A DNA stretch of 64,000 bases from Calcarisporiella thermophila CBS 279.70 (lineage: Eukaryota; Calcarisporiellomycota): contig NW_027192201.1 of NCBI RefSeq assembly GCF_041956535.1, positions 486,206-550,205 on the forward strand. Reading direction: 5' to 3'. A program made the translations under genes and the position numbers. This document shows positions 47,403 through 59,061 of this stretch, in pieces (positions within the stretch are counted from its first letter, which is position 1; every line of letters starts with the position of its first letter). The notes beneath the pieces are model-generated. The model was not told where the DNA came from. It saw only the letters and a list, made by a program, of their open reading frames with translations, and ran no database searches.

Positions 47403-47645
47403 TGGCAATCAGACGTGGTTTCAGAATTTACAAATATTTTAAATAAACAGAGTCATCGCTATTTTTTTTTCTTTTGTCAAAGACGCTAAAGACTTTTGAG
47501 CTTTGTCTTTACTTTTTGACCAAAACTTGCAAATTACCCCCATTTTCCTCTGCAAATTTGTACCATATTTATTTCTTCTCAACTCCTCACTCTTCTTCGC
47601 TCTTCTCTTTCTCTCACCATTTTTGAACTTCTTCGTTAAGCAAAA

Positions 47646-48090
47646 ATGCCGCACTCCCAACCGTCATTATCCACCTCTCCGCTTGCTCTCAAGAAGCCCA
47701 CCCATTTCGAGAGCATTCCTTCCTTCCCTGCCACCCTTGGTGGTGACTGGCACGTTCTGAAGCGGGACCCTTTGCACGCCCTTATGCGCTTCACATCTGG
47801 CCGTGATTTGGTTAGTTGTCCTACTCTAAACCTCTCTCCCTGATGGCATCGTCTTATCATTGGATTTATATTAGCCTCCTCATCACCACCCCTTCAACGT
47901 GGAGATCCATGTGCTGTCCGGCCATGTTCTCCTTGATACTGACAGCGAAAGCTGGAGCCTCGAGCCTGGCCATCGTGTTGCCGTGCCTGCCCACTGCGTG
48001 CACAGTATACGAGTGCTCATCGATGCTTGCCTGGAAGTCACTGCTGATGCAACGCAGTTTGAAGTGTTCTGGGATTTCGAGGAGCGTTAG
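47646..48090 (+). CDS. small cupin-domain protein
   Basis: Two exons, 47646-47810 and 47875-48090, giving 126 aa. After a short N-terminus, GDWHVLKRDPLHALMRFTSG leads across the intron to DLPPHHHPFNVEIHVLSGHV. The HHHP...E pattern with a later H in VPAHCVHSIRV fits the two cupin metal-binding motifs (G-x5-HxH-x3-E-x6-G and G-x5-P-x2-H). The beta strands continue to FEVFWDFEE. It is a single-domain cupin; such proteins bind Fe, Mn or Ni and range from dioxygenases to isomerases. The substrate is not predictable from sequence alone. Both exons are needed to complete the metal site, which supports the splice. Confidence 0.8.
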
Positions 48091-48702
48091 ACGGCAGCCT
48101 TTATGAAAATGATATTGCTATTGCTTGGTTTCTATTTATATGGACTTTATTTTTTTTTTAACGCACAAAAAATGCTAAAAATATCTATGGAATATTGAAA
48201 AGATTCATGAAATCCCACGCTTCGTTTTCTTAGTTCCGATTTTTTTCTTTTTCGTTTTCTTTGGTGTATCATATATTATAGAGCTCTCTTCAAAGACCAT
48301 AAAAAAACAGAGAATGCTTCCATTCTTTCTTCTGTATTGAAACCAGGGCTGGCCTTTGGAGTAAAGAAATTAACGTATATTTAAAGGTATTTTTATTTGT
48401 ATTTTCTGTTTTATCTGTTTTTTTATTTTTATTTTATTTATATATTTTTTTTTATTTAATAAATGTTCTTTTTTTCCTTCTCTGTTTTACCCTTTTTTCC
48501 CCTTTTTTCTAACCAGCGTTTTTATTTTTCCGATGGAAAAGTCGACGATTCAACAAGAGCCTAATAAAAGATCGCATGCATACACTTACAAAAAAAACCC
48601 CCAATTTCTACGTTGAATGATAAAGAAAAATAAAAAAATAATAAAAAAGCATTTATATATTACAATTCACACCTAAGAAAAAACTGCTATTTATAATGAG
48701 AA
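48091..48702. other. convergent AT-rich intergenic region
   Basis: 612 bases dominated by T-runs then A-runs, consistent with two facing 3' ends. No gene seen. Confidence 0.5.
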
Positions 48703-50250
48703 TCAAGGCGACAATTCCTTAGTCTTCCCTTGCCGTACCAACCGACTCATCCATCGCGCGGCCCGCTTGAATGGGGCCAATGGATGCACCGGCATCAGCA
48801 GAGAAGAGGAGCCGGGCGAGGGGACGATTTCAATGGTTGCGTAGGGAGGAGGCAGTCCAGCATGTGGAGCTGAAGGGGTGGGCGATAGAGAATGCCTCGC
48901 AAAGCTCCCCATCTCCATCAACTGTCTGCATCCCCCTACGATCACAACTAGAGCAAGCAGATAGCCTGCCAGGCTGATCAGCCCACTGCACTCACCAAAG
49001 ACAACCATCCCGCTCAGCGTTACCGTGGACACATGGGCTGCGTAAAACATCGGCTGAAACTGGGTGAGTTTGTAGCCCTGGAGTGCAAGTTGTTTGCACA
49101 GCTCCATGAGCAGCACGGAGAGAAGAAGGGTAAATACGAGAAGAACAATATAGCTTGCTATGGAGGTGGAGCTGGGGGGTGGAATGAGGATGAGTGGGGT
49201 GGTGGTTGCATTAAAGAGCTGCGATTGTGTAGGGTTTGTAACGGTGGAGAGGAGGTCTTCCTCCTTGAGCTCCTTTACGATGTCAAGTGGTGCACCGGTG
49301 ATGTTTAGCGGAGAGTGGAAGGCACCCACCGCCCAGCACTTTACAAAAAGGGCCAGAAATTTTGCAGACACGACCACAACGGCCCCGAATAGGGCCGTCG
49401 AGAGCACATAGAGCCCTAGTAGAATGATTCTCCCGTGATTCATTGCGCCAATGGGCTTAATTCGCGAGGAAGACCCAAGAAGGAGCCACTGGCGATACCG
49501 CACTATGTGATAGCATAGAAAAACTTGCACCGCGAGTACAAAAACTGCCCACCAGACTACGTTCCACCGCTGCAAGTAAGCAACCACATCCGCCACGCTT
49601 ATAATATCATCTCTTGATGCGTGTGTGGCCACAGTGAGCATAAGGGCAACACCACTCAAACAAAGTGCATATCCTCTTCGCTGTCGCCGGCTTATCTTCT
49701 CGTTGAGTAGCTCCTGTGCCAGAAGAGCATTAACTATAACGCCGACGATCCCAAGAGGAGTCACTACCGAGGCTGGTACAAGGGAGAGTGCAATCCAATT
49801 CCCAAAAATTTCTCCTCCATAACCGCAAGCTATCCCAATCCACCATAAGCGGTCTCTGAATCTCGAGTACGCACCATGCGAGGGAAACCAACCTCCAGGG
49901 GATAATAGATTATCGGATGTGTGAAGTGAAGACGCGGACGCCGTGTCGACTATGGCACGATCCCAAAAGTCATGCAACCAGGGCGGCCACTGTCCAAGTC
50001 GTTTTCCGCTACCGTTGCTCTCATCCTGCCGACTGATTTCCTCTTTTTCTTGTAGTAATTTCTCTCGAATTAGAGTATCGACAGTGCCTGGTGCGGAGGA
50101 GGAGCGCGGACGTAAGGGGCGGTGGGGAGAAAGGCGCCGACCGGTGATGCCTCCTTTGGAGCGCATCAAGGCATACTTTTGGAAACAGTTGCCTAATCCA
50201 ATTGCAATGTGCCCAATTAGTGAAATAAGAATTCCAACAAGGATGGTCAT
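48703..50250 (-). CDS. NIPA-like magnesium transporter (DUF803 family)
   Basis: A single exon of 515 aa. The first TM (MTILVGILISLIGHIAIGLG) leads to NCFQKYALMR, a hydrophilic insert, then the conserved core RLWWIGIACGYGGEIFGNW, SLVPASVVTPLGIVGVIVNA and LLNEKISRRQRRGYALCLSG. This is the signature of NIPA/DUF803 transporters in the EamA-like fold. More TM helices follow, with a long loop (about residues 270-360) containing Asn-linked glycosylation-like sites and a Pro/Ser tail. Animal NIPA proteins carry Mg2+. Fungal members are poorly studied. The start is placed at MTILVG because the upstream in-frame sequence is AT-rich and lacks conserved features. No intron is needed, unlike most neighbours. 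Confidence 0.84.
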   Translation of the reverse strand: MTILVGILISLIGHIAIGLGNCFQKYALMRSKGGITGRRLSPHRPLRPRSSSAPGTVDTLIREKLLQEKEEISRQDESNGSGKRLGQWPPWLHDFWDRAIVDTASASSLHTSDNLLSPGGWFPSHGAYSRFRDRLWWIGIACGYGGEIFGNWIALSLVPASVVTPLGIVGVIVNALLAQELLNEKISRRQRRGYALCLSGVALMLTVATHASRDDIISVADVVAYLQRWNVVWWAVFVLAVQVFLCYHIVRYRQWLLLGSSSRIKPIGAMNHGRIILLGLYVLSTALFGAVVVVSAKFLALFVKCWAVGAFHSPLNITGAPLDIVKELKEEDLLSTVTNPTQSQLFNATTTPLILIPPPSSTSIASYIVLLVFTLLLSVLLMELCKQLALQGYKLTQFQPMFYAAHVSTVTLSGMVVFGECSGLISLAGYLLALVVIVGGCRQLMEMGSFARHSLSPTPSAPHAGLPPPYATIEIVPSPGSSSLLMPVHPLAPFKRAARWMSRLVRQGKTKELSP

Positions 50251-51043
50251 CGAAAATAATGTAAAGAGAGAATAGAATGTGAAGATCTTTGCATGTATAG
50301 CTATATATGTTAAGAGAAGGATGGAAGCATTGGAGAGAGGTTTAAATAGGGAGGGCCGATTGAGATCTCTAATAGATGAAAAACAAAAAAAAATTAAGAG
50401 TTTTAACACCACTACACTGCGGAGAGAAAAAAAATAAATCATAAATGTTATTTCCATACACAAAATGCCGCTCTGGGTCATAAATCAATAACCGCACTCC
50501 ACTCGTTGCCCCCTCTTGGAAAAAAAGGTTGCCACACCTATTGCAATAAAAATATTGATGCGAAATTGGAAGGGCTATGCTCCCCATCCAAGGATTATCC
50601 TGAATGCAATCCATCTTTTGTCTTCTATTCTCTCATTTTAAAGACGCCCTTAATGTGTTTCATTAGTGTGAGCTAGCTCCAATAGCAGGGCAAGGAAAAA
50701 GATTATAATTTTTATAATGTAAGGAACATCGCTTGCTAATATTCTACGAAGTCTCAGCTGGATGTTTTGATGGCCAGTATTACAAGGTGCTAATCAGATT
50801 TTCCATGAAGGATGAACAAGTTTACATTCTCGGATGCTAATAGGCTCTAAAGATTATGGTTGTTTTGTTTAAATTTTCTTTAAAAATTTACAACGAAAAA
50901 AAAAAGAATAGGATCGAGACATAGAAGATGCAAAGGAAGAACTTTTCGGAAAAAAAAATATAAAGTATAAAGAGCAGTCGCCAAAAGATCAAGGGGATAG
51001 GTAGAGCATGATCGATACCGGGGGGAAATCGACGGATTGTTTT
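50251..51043. other. AT-rich intergenic region, NIPA promoter
   Basis: 793 bases between two minus-strand genes. AT-rich with poly-A stretches. No conserved ORF. Confidence 0.45.
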
Positions 51044-51840
51044 CTAAGCTTCAAATTCGCGAGCCTTTCCGGTCACTACAAGTCCAATAATCAATCCAAA
51101 CAGTCCCAGCACGCTTCCAAAGATCTCCACCACCAGAATTCTAACAAAGAGGGATGCATCTTGTGCATCCGCAAGAGCAGCGCTGCTCCCAGTCACCCCC
51201 ACAGCAACACCGCAGAGCAAGTTGCATAGGCCCACAGTAAGGCCTCCCCAAAACAGCGAGTATCCTAAAGAGAAACAACATTAATCCAATTCACAATCGT
51301 ACCGGAGTAGAGAAAATTACCTGTATAATAGTTCGATTTGCTATAGAGATCAGGCCCAGAGATGCTCTGAAGTTTTGAAGAGTATACGATTGCCATGATG
51401 ACACCATAAATAGCGACAACTTCACAGAAAATAATGCTATAGGATGATATTATTAAGATGTGAAGAGAGGTGCGAAATCCGTTTATCATACCTGATAAGA
51501 TTCTTGGTTTGAATCCTAGGTGTTTTTACACCGCCACCAATGATGGTGCTCCCTGTTATAAAAATGCCCCTAATTGTATTCAATAAGATCGAGCATTGTG
51601 AGCATCGAATAAATAAAGTGTTGGAAGAGAACTCGAAGTGTATTGTTACCATGCAGCCCCCGTAACGCTCAGTCCAACGCAAAGGGACATTCCCAACACA
51701 GCCCACGAGTATGGACTTGTGGCTAGCAGAAAATGACCGACATCAAAATGTGATGCGGAGTTCGTGAAGAGCATGTAAAGTGCCGTGCTCACGAGCACAA
51801 ATAAGAGCACGATGAACGTGATCGAGGTTAGAGAGATCAT
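51044..51840 (-). CDS. VMA16: V-type ATPase proteolipid subunit c''
   Basis: Four exons: 51840-51650, 51569-51492, 51436-51321 and 51264-51044, giving 201 aa with all phases closed. The five hydrophobic segments fit subunit c''. The first is an extra N-terminal TM that plain c subunits lack. The essential acidic residues are visible in [20 protein letters not shown] and in [44 protein letters not shown]-like residues in exon 2 are typical. The subunit sits in the Vo ring and carries protons during vacuole acidification. Family length is about 205-215 aa, so the gene looks complete. It is invisible as one ORF because every exon changes frame. Confidence 0.94.
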
Positions 51841-52269
51841 CCTGCAAGATCGCCAAATCGTAAAACAAGCAAATTCCTGGGTAGAGATTGGAAACAAAGG
51901 ATCGAAGGCGAAGAGGGAATGATTCGATCTTGTTGAATGTGGATGTTATATTTTTTTACAAATACAGGTGCTCCGGGCTCAATTCGCGTTTTGTCTTGGG
52001 AGTGACGTTGCAGATTCAATCTGGTGCAAAATGAAAGTGTCCGAGAGGGAATTTTGGGTGGACCACAAAATTCGAAGCAATTTTATCAGTCAATTCCTGC
52101 CCTAGATATATCTACAGAGAAATCATAAAAGACATGATGGCAAACTCGACATATAAAAGTATATAATGTAAACGTTAATAAACACTGCCCAGCATATTCT
52201 TTTAAAGAAGTAAATATTTTCAAAGATACAAAGGAATTTTTATGTGGCATAAGAGCGGAAAAGCCTTGC
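51841..52269. other. intergenic region, VMA16 promoter / THI4 3' end
   Basis: 429 AT-rich bases between two minus-strand genes. No coding signal seen. Confidence 0.45.
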
Positions 52270-53245
<976 letters not shown>

Positions 53246-53852
53246 GGTTAAAACTTGGAATCGGGCTGTGTTGATTCTGTTGGGGTAGTGGGTTTTTCGA
53301 GGGAACAAGGGCACTTTTATACCAGTCCCCCCAGGAGTCACGCCCCAACTCGACGAAAAAGATTAGATTTTACGATAACTGGCCGAGAACGGAGAGTCGC
53401 AGTCAAGTGTCGTGAGAAAATCTTATGGTTCTCTTGCATTTCGTCGCTAGACTTTTTTTTCGGGAAAAAAATCCACGATCATAAGATTTCATTTTCATAT
53501 TTAATTTGACAACTCGAACCGCCCCTTCATTTAATTCTTTCTCGTTTATTATTTTTTTTTTTTTGGACACTTTGCAGCTAGTAAGAGTGCTCATCTTGAT
53601 GACCAAGTGTGAAGTATTTTAAAACTTTTTCTGTTCGATTCGAAAGACGCGTTGCTCGAATAATTTGCAAAGTCGAGGATTGTGTTCACCACGGGATGAA
53701 AACAGTGGCGGGATTTTTCTATGGTGATTTAATGGACGTAGGGGATCTCCATTTTTGTGCTGATTGTGCAGATTTTGTGTCGCTAGATACGGATTCTCAC
53801 GGAATTGATAAGTCAACGAAAGTCATAATGCAGAACCTCCCTCTCCAATTAT
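53246..53852. promoter_or_regulatory. THI4 promoter / MCMDC2 3' region
   Basis: 607 bases between THI4's start and the MCMDC2 stop (both minus). TATAAAAG at 53314-53321 suits THI4. The rest is AT-rich. The plus-strand ORF from 53609 has no conserved features. Confidence 0.5.
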
Positions 53853-56800
53853 TCAACAACCATTGGAGCCGAAGCTATCGATGATATGCATGACATGCTT
53901 GTACAGTTGGTTCATGGCCCTCTCCTCGGCGAGGCATCTCTGTAGGGAGTCGCCGCCTTCCGGTGCGAATGGAAAGTAGAGTTTGATGAAATTCTCTTGA
54001 TCGTTGGGTAGCGACGAGAACCCGAGGACGCTCGATCCTTGCTTCGCTGCAAGACTCTCCTCCACCACTAGGATGCTGTGTGTTTATGTAATCGGGAAAT
54101 TTATTTTTCAGCGGTGGGGAGACATTATTTATGGCAATGTCAATGCATTGGTATTCCTAAATTCCCATCAAACAAAAAAAATTCACCCGGAATTTACCTC
54201 ACAAGCGCGTCCTCGATTGTTGCGACAGATCGAAGACAGAGCTAAAGAGAATAGATAATTTTAAGTCCATAAGAAAATTTAGGGGAATTAAAATATAATT
54301 GTTGGCTACTTTTGCATGGGCTTCTGCTATCTGTAACAATGTCTATATAGAGCAATAGAACTTTAATATGAATCTTAATCGAACTCCGCAGTGGATATTT
54401 CTAAAGAACCTTCATTATTGTGAACGAGGATTCACTACTTTGCTGCGCTACCAATTTTTCCTTCATTCGTCTCAACACTAGAAAATAGTCGCCGAGTAGT
54501 TTTTTACAATCCTCAGAGAGCCTTTATAAATGTCTTTGTCAGGTTACTATGGACTAGTCATTGCTCTTGGCAGTTGGACTCACCTCACGCGAATGGCAGA
54601 GGCGATTTGTATAAACTAGTATTTCGAGTGTATAAGTTGATCTATTTATAGTAAAAAAAAAACGGGAAGAAAGTGCCTTAGCCATATCATCAGCATCCGG
54701 CCGGCTTCTTTTCCTTTTGGGTTTATTCATGGCAAACTCTAATGTGCTTTTGACAAGTGCCAAGTCGATTAGGCTCTCTGCCGACTCTTTTACGTGGATA
54801 ATGATGTCGAATTGGCTCAAGTCTATGGGTTAGATGATTATATTTAAACGGGTACGCAGAAACTACTCACTCGATTTGTGATAGAATCTCGGTTCGACAC
54901 AAAGTCTATTTTGTTAGAGAATTTAGCCCAAAGGTATTTTGAAAGGGTCACCGAGTTACTGTGTATATATCACCTCAACCGTTTCACTGCTATCAATAGG
55001 AAAGCGACTTTCGCCTAATCTATGGTGAGAAGCATGGGGAGCCCTCAATACGCAATGGGCCCAACAAGTCATCCCGCCCCTCCATTTAATCGTGTGGTCC
55101 TCTTTTTGTATCGAAATGCGCTCTGGTGTGGATATAGCTGATGGAATAGAGAGGTCAAGTCAGCTAATATATATTTAGCATCCGGTTTAGCGCTAGATAA
55201 CCATTGAATAGTCTGGACAGCTGTTTTTTATTCAGACTGTCCAGTCGAGCCAAGAGAACGCTTTGAGTGGCGTCAACTAGAATCCCTCCTAAAAAGAAGA
55301 TTACGTGCGGATATGGTTAAAAACCTCGCTTGAATTGTAAAAAGCTAAGCTACCGTCAATATAAGAATCATTCCATTCGGTGGAATCATTAATGGTATAA
55401 AAAGGAAGTTCCGCTACTTTCTTTGTTTTCCCCCCCTTTATATTCATACACTCTTTTGCGGCTAACGAGAGTTCAGCCGATCTATTGCATAATAGTTTGA
55501 TGTCGCTCAAGTTATTTCAGTAAGTAGAGTTGTACCTCCGTAAACTCGAGGCGAACTTCATTAACCGATAGGGCACTGGGTTATCATTTTCGGAGAATAT
55601 TGCCACATGGAGGCCATGCTTCCCGTCATCGTCGCCAACCGTCACCAAGCTATACTACTATATTTAATAATTTAGATACGAAAGATTTGCATTTTTCTAC
55701 CTTAGTAAAAGCGACAATTTGCACTTCCGATAAATGTTCGAGGGCACAATATTGTCTATCCACGTTAGAAATATAAATAGGCTCTCCATACATATAGGTT
55801 CGACTGTGAGGTTACCAGCAAACAGATCCACTAATCTCTGCGTCAATGACCACCCCGAGATCTCCTCTATTATGCATAGATCATATAAGCGAAAACATTA
55901 CAATAGGATAAATTGAATTTCCGAGTGCCTTGGAAGAGAGAAAATATATCAGCAGACAGCTCCATACGGAGAGCATTGTGTATCGTTATTATGTCTTCTT
56001 GGAAAATGGGAAGAAAGTAGGAGTTCTGTAACAGACAAAGGTTGGATAAGCGCTTATATTATACGTTATAGCCGGAGGCGATTTACTTTGTCAATCCTTT
56101 TTAGGGAGTTCACTTGCAGATGGAAACCCGAATCGTAGAAACCAGCTGAGAATGACGGCCACCCATTTTCTCTATCATAAGGAATATGGCGATCTAAAGT
56201 GGCTATCAAATGGACGTCATCACCCATCTGAGCACTATTGACCAGGTCGTCTGCAGTTTAAAGAATTCTATTTTAATATATGCAATTCGAAAGCAATATA
56301 GATTCTAATAAATCGAAACCTTTAACGACTGCGTAGATCGTGCTCTGATATATTCTGCGGTGGCCCGGAAGAGATCCCATCGAGTCATCAGTCATCCGGA
56401 TGCGTATTAGTTGTTCGTCTTATGTAACCCAATATTCCTTATTCTGTAAGTGCCTATCTTTTTGTTATGCATAAACTCGTGCACTCACAGCAATATATCC
56501 TATCCACCAATAGTTCCACCATAGTGTCCTCACAATGGCTACATTTTAGATCTATGTCAAGCAAACACGCACTATTTTGTAGCATAAGTATGCTTTAGAG
56601 GGGATGGTGCAATACTCAAGGATGGAGGCGTCATATAAACCTCGTGCTTATCTTTGCAAATTCGCCCTTCTCTGTTCGTTTAATTACACGCGCGGTTCTC
56701 ACGAGAGGGCGTATATTAAGGTAATTATGGCACCGACATTTTGGATTCTCGCAACGATACGTCTTACTGTATCTGCAAATTTATCGACACTTCAAGCCAA

Positions 56801-57453
56801 TCAATTAGTGAATAAATCTATCGTCTAATACATTTTTTTAGTTGGAAGCCAGGCCGTTATTAATTTTCCTCGCACCGAGATAAGACCGCTATAGCTGCGC
56901 GTATCTGATGAAAACATAGTGCCTAACCTGGGGGTCCTAGAGGACAAGTAAGCCACCAAGTTATACACTAGGGTAATCTAAAAAAAAAAGATACAAATAT
57001 CTTACCAGAGTGCAGGGAATTGCGTGAATCTTATACTCACTCGGACATGTTCTTCGAATAGCCTCGTCCCTGGATCTAGCATTGATTGTAATATGTGCCG
57101 TGTTGCCAGATGGAACTCTTCTTCCAGGTGGTTTCGGAAATCGTATACTAGTGCATCATGCGCAAGTCCAACTTTAAGAGATAATGTCGGTTATATGAAA
57201 CTCTAATATCTTTGACCTATTGCTCGTTACCATCAAAATCAACAAGTTCAAGGGGATCTATCTCGAGGTGGACGTGATAGTGGGGGTAATTAGATCGCCT
57301 CCGTCGCTATAAAGCGCATATAGGGAAACAAATAAGGGGACATTGATAGAGAGTATATAATTATCAAAAACACCAAAAAAAAATTGCCCTGAATAAAGAA
57401 TTGGATACCATCTCTTTCAGCGCAGTTTCTTTGGTATGCAAAAGGTCTTGCAT
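53853..57453 (-). CDS. MCMDC2: MCM domain-containing protein 2 (MCMDC2/MEI-217-REC type), ~21 exons
   Basis: Minus-strand exons: 57453-57409, 57306-57231, 57171-57041, 56977-56832, 56772-56641, 56538-56489, 56418-56320, 56250-56087, 56025-~55897, ~55864-55701, 55649-55536, 55481-55354, 55288-55202, 55137-54960, 54905-54871, 54822-54677, 54615-54584, 54521-54410, 54330-54310, 54241-54198 and 54075-53853, about 751 aa. All junctions keep phase except the ninth-tenth, which is uncertain (weak donor). The N-terminal MCM fold (LEIDPLELVDFDVGL) leads to a zinc-type motif (RCENPKCRCHNYL) and OB strands (MTDDSMGSLPGH, DDLVNSAQMGDDVHL). The ATPase core is degenerate: no Walker A; KCKLSLLLRSLVTVGDDD and GGILVDATQSVL sit where Walker A and B would be; the arginine-finger motif reads LSQFDIIIHV. 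The C-terminus has RLSEDCKKLLGDYFLVLRRM and IAEAHAKLCLRSVATIEDAL. The order and spacing match MCMDC2, a meiotic recombination factor. The exact start is uncertain: an ORF at 57480-57842 may add residues. Expression is inferred from intact frames. Confidence 0.82.
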
Positions 57454-57479
57454 ATGAAATGTATAGATGTCTAATCATC

Positions 57480-57842
57480 TCAGGAAAGACAGAAATTTAG
57501 GTGACTAAGGCACATATATGCGCAATAACTATACTGACAGCATGCTACTTTCTCAATTCTGAATAGTCCGTCTTTTTCAACTGGTGAGTGTTTCGTGTAT
57601 GTTCCATAGAGTTGAACTTGGTCATAAAGTAACAAGGACTGGTTGTGGCCATCCCTTGGGCTAGGCTCAGAAATACTTTTGTATGCAAAAGTATTTCTGA
57701 ATCTGGCCATTGCTTCAATACTCGCCTCTGCTTTCTGCGTGCAAGTAAGTGGCGGCGGGCGAAAGGGTGGCAGGGTAATGGGTGGGGGAGGCGTTAGAGG
57801 TGAACACGAGTTGTCTGAGAGGATAGTTTCAGCTGGAACCAT
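57480..57842 (-). CDS. possible 5' exon of the MCMDC2 gene, or separate small ORF
   Basis: An ORF of 120 codons starting MVPAETILSDNSCSPL, with a Pro-rich stretch. It lies directly upstream of the first secure MCMDC2 exon, on the same strand. No donor/acceptor pair joins the two in phase by eye, so it is listed separately. A perfect hairpin lies inside it. Confidence 0.35.
   Translation of the reverse strand: MVPAETILSDNSCSPLTPPPPITLPPFRPPPLTCTQKAEASIEAMARFRNTFAYKSISEPSPRDGHNQSLLLYDQVQLYGTYTKHSPVEKDGLFRIEKVACCQYSYCAYMCLSHLNFCLS
57668..57699. repeat. perfect 14-base inverted repeat with 4-base loop
   Basis: CAGAAATACTTTTG and its exact complement are separated by TATG. It lies inside the candidate 5' exon of the MCMDC2 gene. 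Confidence 0.7.
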
Positions 57843-58114
57843 TTTTCAAAACGCCAGGAAACTGAGGAGAAATTGTGAAAAAGTTTAATCTCGAGCCAGT
57901 TTTAATTCCACGATAAGCTACGAAAGTATTCGAATTTATTCAATTTATATGTTTAGCTACCTTACGATTCAATATTGATTTTATAGTATGAACACGATCA
58001 AAAGGTAAAAATTATTACACGATGTTCAATTCGCAATACATCAAGTATACACAATGCTCAATATTTTAGTAAAGAAAAAAAAAGAAACGCCGTTGCATTG
58101 GATAGTCCACTGAT
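57843..58114. other. short spacer, MCMDC2 upstream / metallothionein 3'
   Basis: 272 AT-rich bases. No coding signal seen. Confidence 0.45.
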
Positions 58115-58367
58115 TTACTTGCAGCCTGCGTTGCATGCGCATGAATCCCGAGAACATGTGCACTTTGAGGGATCACCATGGCAGTTGCAGGTGGTGGTCT
58201 TTTTGCCGGCGCATGTCTGGCAGTTGCATGCGGTTCCGCACTATTTCATGCTGATTGTCAGCTCCATAATTAAGCATGGAAAGCATTTCGATTTCACTCA
58301 CCTTGCAGGTATCCCTGCTAGTGCAATCGCACTGGTTAGCATTTCCGGTAGCGCAAGGGCAAGGCAT
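58115..58367 (-). CDS. metallothionein
   Basis: Two exons, 58367-58302 and 58240-58115, giving 63 aa with 16 cysteines (about a quarter of all residues) and no aromatic residues. The Cys pattern is almost entirely CxC and CxxxC: PCPC, QCDC, CKCG, CNCQTC, CNCHG, KCTC, CACNAGC. The two exons show clear internal similarity (CDCTSRDTC against CTCSRDSC), which hints at a duplicated unit. It should bind Cu(I), Zn or Cd in the cytosol and guard against metal stress. A TATATATATA box lies at 58460-58475 upstream. I saw no certain metal-response element. Because each exon is short, only splicing reveals the protein. Confidence 0.93.
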
Positions 58368-59061
58368 GATTAATGGTGCAATCTCGGGTTAGAAGAAAGT
58401 GAGTGAGTAGAACAGAGAAGATATTGGTGAAAGAGAAAGTGAGAGCGTTGGAAACGCCCTATATATATATATTTAGTTTGAGAGTTTTTTGCCTCAAAAA
58501 CCTCCATAAACATTCACGGGCAATTTAATTTTCATAATTTTCCTCACAATTCTTGGGACATTCATGAATTAGGCAACTCGCCCGCCCCGGCTTTACGTTT
58601 TAGATTCTCGCGAAAATTCATTACCTCGATTCTTGACTGTTTTTCGTGGTTTGCCCAGTTAGTGGTGATTCTAGGATTACGAAAGCTGTTATTCATGCTG
58701 CATCCCAAAGGCGTATCTATCGAGATTCTTCTGGCATTTTAATAGAATACGGCAGAAGGATTATGAGCTTTTCTCAAATATATCATTTCGATGCCAGAGT
58801 TTTTCTCTTTGATCGGAGAGCTTAGTCTCGTTTACTCATGGGCTTCCAGCCATGAGATCGAGCAGTATTGGGGTTGTATCGGCTCGGATCTTCAGTGGCA
58901 AAATATGCTCAATGCATAGCAAACTTTGTGCGAACCGATGGGTCTTGCTCCGCGGCTGGCCATCGAAATTCGAGTAGAATTATTGAAGCGATTGTCAATA
59001 CACAGAGATTAAATGGAAAACAAAAAATAAAATAAATACAAGCGGAATTAGAGTATACTAT
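58368..59061. promoter_or_regulatory. metallothionein promoter and MIT-gene 3' region
   Basis: 694 bases. A TATA run lies at 58460-58475, and AT-rich sequence lies upstream. No coding signal seen. Confidence 0.5.

Noticed and set aside
48400-48700. Possible LTR ends in T/A-rich sequence
   Set aside because: No TG...CA termini or duplicated copy in the window; it is simple AT-rich 3' flank.
53246-53610. TPP riboswitch upstream of THI4
   Set aside because: No CTGAGA box or paired P2-P4 elements seen on the coding strand in the leader or intron; only a TATA box.
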